Assembly: GCA_964623885.1 (NCBI GenBank)
Contig: CAZUVM010000211.1
Location: forward strand, 1 to 55,197
From: CAZUVM01 sp964623885
GTDB taxonomy: Bacteria; Verrucomicrobiota; Verrucomicrobiia; Limisphaerales; UBA8199
Direction: 5' to 3'
DNA length: 55,197 nucleotides
Shown here: positions 1 to 7,427 of the stretch, in pieces
Layout: each line of letters opens with the position of its first letter
Numbering within the stretch: the first letter of the stretch is position 1
Notes under the pieces: model-generated
Seen by the model: only the letters and a program-made list of their open reading frames with translations
Told to the model about the DNA's origin: nothing
Database searches by the model: none
Translations under genes and position numbers: made by a program

Positions 1-159
1 CCCGTGGCGCGGCGGAGTTTTTCAAACGGCGATCAGCCCAAACGGCGCCGGCTTAGAGCAATCCCACTTTCGTTGAATCGACGGAAGATGCTGTGGTCCA
101 GGCTCTATCGGATCCACTGAGTGGCAATTCTTCTTTGCCTAATCCGGTCAAAATACCAG

Positions 160-187
160 TTGCTCCCGTTGGCATGTCTGCTATAGT
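160..187 (+). promoter_or_regulatory. Candidate sigma70 promoter for rpsB-tsf
   Basis: TTGCTC at 160-165 is followed, after 16 bp, by TATAGT at 182-187. A TG one base upstream of the hexamer gives an extended -10 (TGCTATAGT). Transcription would begin near 194 and leave a leader of about 170 nt. The -35 match is weak; the call rests mostly on the extended -10. Confidence 0.4.
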
Positions 188-210
188 TCAGGGCCTTTTT
201 GAGCCTAATT

Positions 211-259
211 CCGGTCAACGGAAGCGGGAAGAAGAGGCAAAACGGCCTGAATTGACCGG
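211..259 (+). promoter_or_regulatory. Possible rpsB leader hairpin
   Basis: CCGGTCAA (211-218) is perfectly complementary to TTGACCGG (252-259), giving an 8-bp stem with a 33-nt loop. A second CCGGTCAA at 144-151 could pair with the same arm if transcription began further upstream. Ribosomal protein operons are often autoregulated through leader structures, so S2-dependent control is possible, but that is inference. Confidence 0.3.
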
Positions 260-364
260 CCCCGTGTGGGTGCCGGCGGCCAAAACAACACTTAAATCAA
301 TCCCGTGTTCCGCGGGATGGTTCGCGCTGAAGTGGCAGCCGGGCTTTTAACCAAAGGAAAAACT

Positions 365-1186
365 GTGATTAGTATCGGCATTAAGGAATTGTTGGACGCC
401 GGTGTCCACTTCGGACACCAGACCAAGCGTTGGAACCCCAAGATGAAGCCTTTCATCTTCGACGCGCGCAACGGCATCCATATCATCGACCTGAGCAAAT
501 CCCTGAACCAGTTGGAGGCGGCCTGCAATTTCCTCGGGGACACGGTGCGCAAGGGCGGCAAGGTGCTCTTTGTAGGGACGAAAAAGCAAGCGCAGCATGC
601 GGTGAAAGAAACCGCCAAGGAAAGCGGGCAGTATTTTGTCACCGAGCGTTGGCTCGGCGGCACGCTCACGAATTTTGCAACTATCAAACGTTCGATCGCT
701 CGATTGAAACAGATCGAGAAGATGGAGGCGGACGGCACCATCAATAATTACGTTAAGCAGGAACAGTCGGTGATTCGCCGCGAGGCCGCGCGACTGGTAA
801 AATTTTTCGACGGAATTCGCACCATGGACAAAGTGCCTGGAGCGATGTTCGTAGTGGACATCAAACGGGAACACAACGCGGTGGCGGAAGCACGCCGGTT
901 GAAGGTGCCGGTCGTGGCGATTGTTGATACCAATTGCGATCCGGACCTGGTGGATTTTCCTGTTGCCGGCAACGACGACGCCATCCGCTCAGTGCGGATG
1001 ATCCTGGCGACGGTTGGCCAGGTTATCACCCAGGCCCAGGCCGAATACGAGGCCAAATATGGCCGGCGTAAACCTGTGGAGGAAGCCCTGACCGATGCGG
1101 CTGCGACGCCTGTGACGGAGGCGGCAGCGGCAGCGGCTGCCGATACTCAGGCAATTTCACCGGCGGCCGTCCCGCCCCAGGCCTGA
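365..1186 (+). CDS. rpsB: 30S ribosomal protein S2
   Basis: Ribosomal protein uS2, which binds late in 30S assembly at the head-body junction and helps to anchor S1. The family signature is clear from the first residues: IKELLDAGVHFGHQTKRWNPK, then RNGIHIIDLSKS, a central TERWLGGTLTNF and VPVVAIVDTNCDPD. I chose the GTG at 365 because the homology begins directly after it and an AAAGGA stands just upstream; the frame is open back to an ATG at 305, but those 20 residues are not S2-like. The protein is 273 residues, longer than the about 240 of E. coli, owing to an Ala/Pro-rich tail of about 40 residues. Followed by tsf in the same direction, the classic arrangement. Confidence 0.96.
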   Translation: MISIGIKELLDAGVHFGHQTKRWNPKMKPFIFDARNGIHIIDLSKSLNQLEAACNFLGDTVRKGGKVLFVGTKKQAQHAVKETAKESGQYFVTERWLGGTLTNFATIKRSIARLKQIEKMEADGTINNYVKQEQSVIRREAARLVKFFDGIRTMDKVPGAMFVVDIKREHNAVAEARRLKVPVVAIVDTNCDPDLVDFPVAGNDDAIRSVRMILATVGQVITQAQAEYEAKYGRRKPVEEALTDAAATPVTEAAAAAAADTQAISPAAVPPQA

Positions 1187-1198
1187 TCGGGCATTTCT

Positions 1199-1231
1199 AC
1201 ACCTCGCCCAGCTCAACCTGGGACGGGGTGT
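1199..1231 (+). terminator. rpsB-tsf intergenic hairpin (attenuator-like)
   Basis: ACACCTCG-CCCAG (1199-1211) pairs with CTGGG-A-CGGGGTGT (1218-1231), giving 13 bp with one bulged A and one T-G pair around a CTCAAC loop. Only a short, interrupted T stretch follows, so it may act as a partial terminator or a processing and stability element that sets the S2 to EF-Ts ratio. Confidence 0.5.
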
Positions 1232-1267
1232 TTCTACCAACTATTAACAATCAACTATTGACTAAAA

Positions 1268-2107
1268 ATGGAAATCACTGCTGCCGCCGTGGCCAAGCTG
1301 CGCGAAATGACCAACGCCGGCATGATGGACTGCAAGAAGGCGCTCACGGAAGCCAAAGGCGACATCGAAGCCGCCAAGGATATCCTGCGCAAAAAGGGTC
1401 AGGCGACGGCCACAGCCAAAGCCGCGCGAGAAGCGCGTGAAGGTGTGATCGCTCAATATATTGCTCCGGACGGTCGGCTCGGCGTGCTTGTCGAGGTCAA
1501 TTGCGAGTCGGACTTCGTCGCGCGCAACGACCTATTCAAGGCGTTTGCTGACGATGTCGCGAAGAAACTGGCGGCCGATCCGAAAGCGAATCTCGAAGCC
1601 GACCGCGAAGCGGCGGTGGCGAAGATCCGTGAGAACATCAAAATCCCTCGACACGCGCGGATGGAAGTGAGCGGCAACGGGATGGTCGCCGCGTATATCC
1701 ACACCGGCGCCAAGGTGGGCGTGTTGGTGGAAGTTGGGGCGGGCAAAGAGAGCACCGTGGGTAATGACCTTTTCAAACAGTTGGTCAAAGACATCACGCT
1801 GCAAATTGCCGCTGGGCATCCCCTTTGGGTTGCTTGCGATCAAGCCGATCCTGTAGTAGTCGCCAAAGAGCGCGAGATTGCGTCACAATCCGACCGCTTG
1901 AAGGGCAAGCCGGCCCAGGCAATTGAAAAAATCGTCCAGGGCATGCTCGACAAATTCTTTCAAACTCACTGTCTGGTCGATCAGGGCTTCGTGAAAAAGA
2001 ATTCCGAGGTTTCGGTCAAAGAACACATCGGTGGCGTCGCTAAAGAACTCGGCGACGAAGTCACGATCCGTCGGTTTGTGCGATTCCAGGTCGGCGAGGC
2101 GGCCTAG
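1268..2107 (+). CDS. tsf: Elongation factor Ts
   Basis: Nucleotide exchange factor that releases GDP from EF-Tu. The N-terminal UBA-like module is evident (KLREMTNAGMMDCKKAL, with a conserved DCKKAL helix), and the core contains the SDFVARND motif near residue 80 that touches the EF-Tu nucleotide site. At 279 residues it has the usual full length. The ATG at 1268 gives the expected N-terminus, but no Shine-Dalgarno is visible in the AT-rich bases before it. It lies 81 bp after rpsB and is followed by a strong terminator, so the two genes form a closed transcription unit. Confidence 0.96.
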   Translation: MEITAAAVAKLREMTNAGMMDCKKALTEAKGDIEAAKDILRKKGQATATAKAAREAREGVIAQYIAPDGRLGVLVEVNCESDFVARNDLFKAFADDVAKKLAADPKANLEADREAAVAKIRENIKIPRHARMEVSGNGMVAAYIHTGAKVGVLVEVGAGKESTVGNDLFKQLVKDITLQIAAGHPLWVACDQADPVVVAKEREIASQSDRLKGKPAQAIEKIVQGMLDKFFQTHCLVDQGFVKKNSEVSVKEHIGGVAKELGDEVTIRRFVRFQVGEAA

Positions 2108-2183
2108 CGTGGGGTAGTCACCCCAGCGAACCGCAAGGTTAGGAATGCAATATTATTTTCAGAGTTAGTTTTGGGGTGGCAAC

Positions 2184-2218
2184 GGCGGCTTGCGAAAACG
2201 TAAGCCGCCTTTAGTTTC
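2184..2218 (+). terminator. Rho-independent terminator of rpsB-tsf
   Basis: GGCGGCTTGCG and CGTAAGCCGCC form an 11-bp stem with one G-T pair around an AAAA tetraloop (2184-2209), followed by TTTAGTTT. It touches the stop of the convergent gene ending at 2217. The reverse strand lacks a T-run, so it works mainly for tsf. Confidence 0.8.
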
Positions 2219-5200
2219 ATTCGGCGCGCAGAGTGACAACACCCCAAGCAGGCACTTCGATGCTGTTCCCAACTTTGGCTTTCGGTTGTTCACTTGTATC
2301 GCTTAGCCAGACCTGCCTGGGAGCGGGATTGGCCCAGGTCAGTTTGACATTACTGCTTTTTCCTGAGGCGCCGAACAACCGAACAATCCAACCTTTGCCA
2401 TCGTCACTTGGCTTGAAAGCAGACAGCACCACTTTGTCTGAATTCACGGATAGACGTGGCTTTGGCGCCGGCCCCGCTGAAGCGCGCACAGCCAGCAATG
2501 GCTGCGAACAACCCTCACCGAACCGGGCGGCATCTTCCGCCGAAAAGTCTCTGTGGACGCGAAACGCGTAGCGGAAAACTACGGTGCCTTCCTGTTCTGC
2601 GCGATAGTTGGTGTGCCAATGGTTGTTCATGACCCATGAGTAAATTGTCTGCGTGGGTTTAAGGTGCTGAATCCAGACACGCCAATCGTTTTGTGAGCCG
2701 ATGAGATTCGCTGTGAGCCCGCCAAGTTCGACCAAAGGAGCATCGAGGGGAGACCACGTCACGCCGAATTTGTCATTGGAAATGTCTACCCAGCGTTGGA
2801 CGCTAAACCAGTTCTTGCATGCCGCCGGGATCTGGTCCAGCTCTGGCCGAACTGCGGCAAAGCCCACGTCGATGCGGACCTGGCCTTGCGGGACATTGAA
2901 GCCGTAGCCGAAATGCACGCCTTCTTTGGCGCGCACAGGCAGCTTGTCGATGGTATTAATGAGTTCCACCCGATCCAGGCCGTCGATCAGGCGAACTTCC
3001 CGCAGGAGCCGGCGGCAGCCTGGGGCAGAAGATTCGATCATCAAAGAGGCGATTAACGGTCCGTTTTCCTTCACTGTGATCTTCGCTGGGCCATTACGCT
3101 TGACACCTTTTACATCCGATCCGGGCAGGTAAAGGAAGTCATTCAGCGCCGTGGCGGCGGCGGAGTCAACCAGCTCCTTCTGTAGCGCTCGGCTATAGAG
3201 ACTCTTAATTGCGCCCGTATTCTCGTCAATGCGGACGACAAAATCCGCCGAACTCAGCGTGGCACCCTCAGCTTTCAAACTCCCGTGAACCGGGCAGGAG
3301 CCGGACTGAACACGATAACGACGACTGCCAAGCGCCGGAACATTGCGGGCAAGGAAAACCAACTCGCCGCCGGCGAGTCGTTGGGCGGCAACGGGCCGGC
3401 CTGTATCATCTACCACGAGCGAGCCGGAAGTTCCGGCTTCAGAGACCGGAACGGTAACGAGGTCGGTGCGCGGCCAGGAACTGGTATTGAATACGTCAAT
3501 CGCACCGGCACTGCTATTTGGTGAGCTGCTCGCGCCAGCGGATCCAAGCAACTCACGCGACTGTTTGTCCGCGTCGAGAGCAAAGGCTTGTTTCACTTTC
3601 CACTGCTCGCGCACGAAGGGAAGGTCGGGTTGAGAAATGCTGTTGTGCGCACCCCACGTATGCTCGCTATACAGGAGGATATTTCGCCAGGTTTCCTGGA
3701 AGGCAACGGCGGGGAACGGCCCTGGATTGCGCAGAGCCCAGAGTGTTTCGGCCTGGACGAGGCGTTCGCCTGAAGCGCGGTTCAGGGCAGTCTCGAATGC
3801 CGAAGAAGCCGCGCCGTCTTCCCAATATGGAGTGTAATCGCCGCTGAATACCGGCAGTTTGCTCCCGTAGCGCCGCTCGAACTCGCGAAACGCATTGGCG
3901 GTGGTGCTGATGATCAGGCGAGGCCACGCGTAATGCTCGTCCCAATCGCGCACCACGTCGGCAAGTTTTTCGTCAGGCGACCCGTTATCGCCATGCACAT
4001 TCCAGCGCAGATACGTGATGTCGTAGGGATAGGAATTCGTCTCGAGCTCGTTCAGGTAGTCGGGTATGAAGCGAGCGAGGGCTGGGCCATCGCCGATGAG
4101 ATGTCCGAGCGCGTAGCCGCGCGAGGGGCACCAGCAGAGCACGCGAGAGCGGCCATCCGGTCCTTGCCACCAGAATGGTTCGTTTTGCCACTCTTTCATA
4201 GTGCCGCCCATGCGATCGAAGTAGTTTGGCGCAAACGAAAAGTACTTAACGCCCCCCTGGGCCATTGCTGAAACGGTGCTCCAGGTGTAGCCGGGCACGT
4301 CACTAATCATGGCCGACTCGACCGGCACGCCAGTTTGGGCTGACAAACGCGTCGCATAACCCATCAGGTTAATCAGTTCTTCCGGCCGACAAAGGCCCGT
4401 CAGGATGTTGCAGTAGAAGGCGTCCAAGCCGATTTGTCCGGCTTTGACGGCCGCCATAAACTCCGCGCGTTTTTCCGGAGTGGCGTCGCGCAGGTAATTG
4501 TCCACGCACCAAAGGACCTCCGTGTTCCACACGAACCGGGCACCTTGCGGGTAATTCACGGTTTCTTTGGCCAGGCGCAAGCCGGTTTCGATATTGCTGT
4601 TTTGCTTCTTTACCACGTCCGCCTGCAACGCCGTGTAACCGATGTCATTGTGCGAGTGTGGCAGCAGGAAGATTTCGAGCTTGCGGACGGGTTTGACTTC
4701 AACATCGCGAGTGGCGACGGTAGCGCCATTGATGACTGCTTCCAGCCGGGCAGTGCGCGGTGATTCGACCGCCGGCATGGACAGATCCAGGCTGTGGTTG
4801 CCAGGCATTAGCTGGACGGTCTGGGATGGGATGCCTGCCGCGCGCAAAATTGCTTCGACGGGCTCCGCGTATGGATAATCGATGGTGACCTTGATCGGCT
4901 GCGTGAGAGCGGCTCCATCCCGCAAGAGCAGCGACAGAGGTTTGGCTTCCAAAGTGACCTGGGATGGCGCCGATTCGGATTTGCCGACGCGGAAGAAGGT
5001 AATTTCCGCGCCGCCGACGGTCCCCAACCCAGTCCCCAAGGCAGTGACTTGCCAGCGCACGCGCTGGGCAGTTACCGGTTTCGGCAAGGTTTTGAAAGTA
5101 GTGCCGCCGCGCTGGTTGACGTGAGTGACTGAAATGGTGTCAACTTCAGTCCCGTTTGCATCGGAAAAGCGCAGTTCAGACGAAGCGATCGTGGCAGGAT

Positions 5201-5483
5201 CATTGCGATCAATATGCCGAAACGCGGCAATCGCGATGGGTTGGCCGAAATCAAATTCGATGAAGGTGTTGGTGCCCTTGCCGTCAGATGAATACTCAGT
5301 CCGGACGTTGGCATCGACAATGTTGCCGACGTTGTGTCGCCCGCCAGGGTAAGCGACGGCGCTGGCGACAATCTTCGGTGCCGGAACCGGCTCGAGCAAA
5401 GTAAAAGTTTGGGCCGCGAACGCCGGCGAGGTCAGGGTTGCTGTCAGAGTCAGAAACAGGAAGGGTGTCGAAGCGCTACGCAT
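2217..5483 (-). CDS. Secreted GH38-like alpha-mannosidase family protein
   Basis: Large exported glycoside hydrolase related to family 38 alpha-mannosidases, zinc enzymes that cleave alpha-mannosides. Of 1,088 residues, 1-24 are a signal peptide with an AFA-A site. Residues about 35-165 look like a discoidin/F5-8C carbohydrate-binding domain (EYSSDGKG, FIEFDFGQPIAI). The GH38 N-terminal barrel starts near 268 with the metal motif HSHNDIGY (H276, H278, D280); SDVPGYTWS further on is where the family has its nucleophile Asp. The C-terminal third is beta-rich, as in the GH38 C-terminal domains. The metal motif ends Gly-Tyr rather than the Gly-Trp I recall as common, so this is a divergent subfamily and the substrate is uncertain. 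It is monocistronic, and convergent with tsf. Confidence 0.8.
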   Translation of the reverse strand: MRSASTPFLFLTLTATLTSPAFAAQTFTLLEPVPAPKIVASAVAYPGGRHNVGNIVDANVRTEYSSDGKGTNTFIEFDFGQPIAIAAFRHIDRNDPATIASSELRFSDANGTEVDTISVTHVNQRGGTTFKTLPKPVTAQRVRWQVTALGTGLGTVGGAEITFFRVGKSESAPSQVTLEAKPLSLLLRDGAALTQPIKVTIDYPYAEPVEAILRAAGIPSQTVQLMPGNHSLDLSMPAVESPRTARLEAVINGATVATRDVEVKPVRKLEIFLLPHSHNDIGYTALQADVVKKQNSNIETGLRLAKETVNYPQGARFVWNTEVLWCVDNYLRDATPEKRAEFMAAVKAGQIGLDAFYCNILTGLCRPEELINLMGYATRLSAQTGVPVESAMISDVPGYTWSTVSAMAQGGVKYFSFAPNYFDRMGGTMKEWQNEPFWWQGPDGRSRVLCWCPSRGYALGHLIGDGPALARFIPDYLNELETNSYPYDITYLRWNVHGDNGSPDEKLADVVRDWDEHYAWPRLIISTTANAFREFERRYGSKLPVFSGDYTPYWEDGAASSAFETALNRASGERLVQAETLWALRNPGPFPAVAFQETWRNILLYSEHTWGAHNSISQPDLPFVREQWKVKQAFALDADKQSRELLGSAGASSSPNSSAGAIDVFNTSSWPRTDLVTVPVSEAGTSGSLVVDDTGRPVAAQRLAGGELVFLARNVPALGSRRYRVQSGSCPVHGSLKAEGATLSSADFVVRIDENTGAIKSLYSRALQKELVDSAAATALNDFLYLPGSDVKGVKRNGPAKITVKENGPLIASLMIESSAPGCRRLLREVRLIDGLDRVELINTIDKLPVRAKEGVHFGYGFNVPQGQVRIDVGFAAVRPELDQIPAACKNWFSVQRWVDISNDKFGVTWSPLDAPLVELGGLTANLIGSQNDWRVWIQHLKPTQTIYSWVMNNHWHTNYRAEQEGTVVFRYAFRVHRDFSAEDAARFGEGCSQPLLAVRASAGPAPKPRLSVNSDKVVLSAFKPSDDGKGWIVRLFGASGKSSNVKLTWANPAPRQVWLSDTSEQPKAKVGNSIEVPAWGVVTLRAE

Positions 5484-5539
5484 ACGTTCTGGTTATAAAA
5501 GTTAGGGGACAAATGACCAGACAAAAGATTAGCGTGAAG

Positions 5540-5558
5540 TAAAGCCGTGAGGGCTTTA
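5540..5558. repeat. Palindrome between divergent genes
   Basis: TAAAGCC and GGCTTTA form a perfect 7-bp stem around GTGAG, in the 115-145 bp between the divergent GH38 and histidine kinase genes. It could be an operator or a small dispersed palindrome; no T-run follows on either strand. Confidence 0.4.
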
Positions 5559-5598
5559 ATCGCAAGGGTATTTCACACCCTATCGAAAAAGGAAAGCC

Positions 5599-5608
5599 TT
5601 GGTATACT
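5599..5608 (+). promoter_or_regulatory. Extended -10 promoter of the kinase-regulator pair
   Basis: TTGGTATACT carries the TGn extension before TATACT, five of six to the -10 consensus. No good -35 is seen. A start of transcription near 5615 would exclude the in-frame TTG at 5599 as start codon and favour the GTG at 5629. Confidence 0.4.
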
Positions 5609-5628
5609 ATAGGAGCTGGAAAACCAGG

Positions 5629-6840
5629 GTGAAAAAGGAAATCCATATTCTGATGTTGGAAGATGACGGCGCCGATGCGGAGTTGACGAAGTTCGCGCTG
5701 CGCAAAGGCGGGTTGAATTTCTCGCTCTCTCGAGTTGAAGGCAGAGAAGAATATGTCCGTGAGCTGGAACGCCATCGACCTTCGCTCATTCTTTCTGATT
5801 ATTCACTCCCCGGGTTCAATGGCCATGACGCGCTGGAGATCGCTTTGGAGAAGTGTCCCGGAATACCATTTATTTTTGTGACGGGCACCATGGGCGAGGA
5901 AGTCGCGATCGAAACTTTGAAAGGCGGCGCCACGGATTATGTGTTGAAAACGCGTCTGTCGCGATTGATGCCCGCGGTCAACCGCGCGTTGCGTGAGGCC
6001 GAAGATCGGGCGCAGCACCGGAAAGCTGAGGAGCAGTTGCGGCAATCGCATACGCAACTGCGCGCGCTTTCGATGTATCTGCAAACAGTGCGGGAAGAGG
6101 AACGGACACGAATTGCCCGCGAGGTGCATGACGAGCTGGGCCAGGCGCTGACGAGTTGCAAACTCGACCTTTCCTGGCTGGCCGGCAAGTTGCACCACCA
6201 TGAGAAGGCACTCATCGAGAAGACCAGGGCGCTGATTGCGCACATCGACACGACCATTCAAACAGTACGCCGGATATCTTCGGAACTGCGGCCCGGTGTG
6301 CTGGACCACCTGGGTTTGGCCGCTGCCCTTGAGTGGCAGGCGAATGAGTTTCAAAATCGCACCGGCATTAAATGCGAGCTGCACGCTGATCTTGCGGAGA
6401 CGGCGCTGGACCAGGATGTTAGCACGACATTGTTTCGCATATTCCAAGAAACACTCACGAACGTGATCCGCCATGCTGGAGCGACACAGGTCACGGTGCA
6501 TTTGAAAGAATCGGGTGGATGCGTTAATTTGGACGTGAAAGACAATGGACGGGGAATCGCCCGAACGGAGATCACAAACACGAAATCCATGGGATTACTG
6601 GGCATGCGAGAACGCGCCGCCTTGTTGGGCGGTATTTTCAAAATCGGCCGTCTGGGCCGCAACAAAGGCACCCGTGTCAGTGTTTCGATTCCCCTGCGAA
6701 ACCCCGCTCCCGAACTGAACAATGAAGATACTTCTAGCCGACGATCACACGGTGGTGCGCCGCGGCCTGAAGCAGATTCTGGCCGACGAATTCAAGCGAG
6801 CCAGTTTTGGCGAAGCCCGGAACGCGCAGGAAGCGCTTGA
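5629..6840 (+). CDS. Receiver-HisKA_3 histidine kinase
   Basis: Cytoplasmic two-component kinase with no membrane segment. A receiver domain comes first (acidic pair LEDDG, phosphoacceptor Asp in ILSDYSLPG, Thr in FVTGTMGEE, Lys in DYVLKTR), then a coiled linker, a HisKA_3 dimerisation domain with the phosphoacceptor in AREVHDELGQAL, and a HATPase_c with NVIRHAGA, DNGRGIA and GLLGMRERA. This is the NarX/DegS-like class that partners LuxR-type regulators, and such a regulator follows. The start could be TTG 5599 or GTG 5629; I prefer the latter since the receiver begins within a few residues. The conserved domain ends at VSIPLRNP, yet the frame runs on for about 40 residues through the start of the next gene (119-nt overlap). 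That tail has no family counterpart that I know. Confidence 0.85.
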   Translation: MKKEIHILMLEDDGADAELTKFALRKGGLNFSLSRVEGREEYVRELERHRPSLILSDYSLPGFNGHDALEIALEKCPGIPFIFVTGTMGEEVAIETLKGGATDYVLKTRLSRLMPAVNRALREAEDRAQHRKAEEQLRQSHTQLRALSMYLQTVREEERTRIAREVHDELGQALTSCKLDLSWLAGKLHHHEKALIEKTRALIAHIDTTIQTVRRISSELRPGVLDHLGLAAALEWQANEFQNRTGIKCELHADLAETALDQDVSTTLFRIFQETLTNVIRHAGATQVTVHLKESGGCVNLDVKDNGRGIARTEITNTKSMGLLGMRERAALLGGIFKIGRLGRNKGTRVSVSIPLRNPAPELNNEDTSSRRSHGGAPRPEADSGRRIQASQFWRSPERAGSA

Positions 6841-7351
6841 CCTGGTTTGGAAAGAGAATTGGGACGTAGTGGTGCTGGACATCACGATGCCGGGCCGCAG
6901 CGGGCTGGAGGTTTTGCGGGAAATCAAAAAATCCAAGCCCAAGCTGCCGGTCTTAGTGCTGAGCATGCACCCGGAGAACCAGTTCGCCGTTCGTGTGCTC
7001 AAACGGGGCGCCGCGGGCTATATGACCAAGGAAAGCGCGGCAGACGACCTGGTGGGCGCCATTAAAAAGGTGCTCGCCGGCGGCCGATACGTGAGTGCTT
7101 CGCTGGCAGAAAAGCTGGCGACCTATCTGTCCGCAGACACGCAAAAGCCGCCTCAAGAGTTACTGTCCGACCGAGAGTTCCAGGTGCTGCGCCTAATTGC
7201 TTCGGGAAGAATCGTGAGCGAAATTGCCAAAGAGCTCTCCTTAAGCGTAAAAACCATCAGCACTTACCGGACGCGCATACTCGAGAAGATGGGACTTCGG
7301 AACAACGCCGAGCTGATGCATTACGCCATGCAACATCAGTTAGTGGAGTAG
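6722..7351 (+). CDS. NarL/FixJ-type response regulator
   Basis: DNA-binding response regulator of 209 residues. The N-terminal receiver has the acidic LLADDH motif, the phosphoacceptor Asp in VVLDITMPG, VLSMHPE and the Lys of YMTKES. A LuxR/GerE helix-turn-helix follows from about residue 145: LSDREFQVLRLIASG, EIAKELSLSVKTISTYRTRI. It is very likely phosphorylated by the kinase encoded just upstream, whose frame overlaps its first 119 nt, so translational coupling is plausible. Targets are unknown; the exopolysaccharide genes that start 76 nt downstream on the same strand are an obvious candidate, but this is inference from position. Confidence 0.9.
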   Translation: MKILLADDHTVVRRGLKQILADEFKRASFGEARNAQEALDLVWKENWDVVVLDITMPGRSGLEVLREIKKSKPKLPVLVLSMHPENQFAVRVLKRGAAGYMTKESAADDLVGAIKKVLAGGRYVSASLAEKLATYLSADTQKPPQELLSDREFQVLRLIASGRIVSEIAKELSLSVKTISTYRTRILEKMGLRNNAELMHYAMQHQLVE

Positions 7352-7374
7352 GGGCAAATTACTGCGTTTGCCCC
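7351..7374 (+). terminator. Hairpin after the response regulator
   Basis: GGGGCAAA (7351-7358) and TTTGCCCC (7367-7374) make a perfect 8-bp stem with an 8-nt loop, starting on the last base of the stop codon. No T-run follows, so termination may be weak; some read-through into the exopolysaccharide genes is possible. Confidence 0.45.
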
Positions 7375-7427
7375 GGGGTATTTAAGGTCATCACCCACTA
7401 ACATTCCGAGGGAGGTGGAACGTACCC

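Larger units (their letters stand above)
1..364. other. Region upstream of rpsB, no convincing gene
   Basis: I see no supported coding region here. The stretch holds a candidate promoter at 160-187. It has two direct copies of CCGGTCAA (144-151 and 211-218) and one inverted copy, TTGACCGG (252-259). A small hairpin at 301-317 pairs TCCCG with CGGGA just before the gene. The end of an upstream gene may lie before position 1, but nothing shows this. Confidence 0.5.

Noticed and set aside
305..364. ATG at 305 as the rpsB start
   Set aside because: The added 20 residues do not resemble S2, and the GTG at 365 has a better ribosome-binding site.
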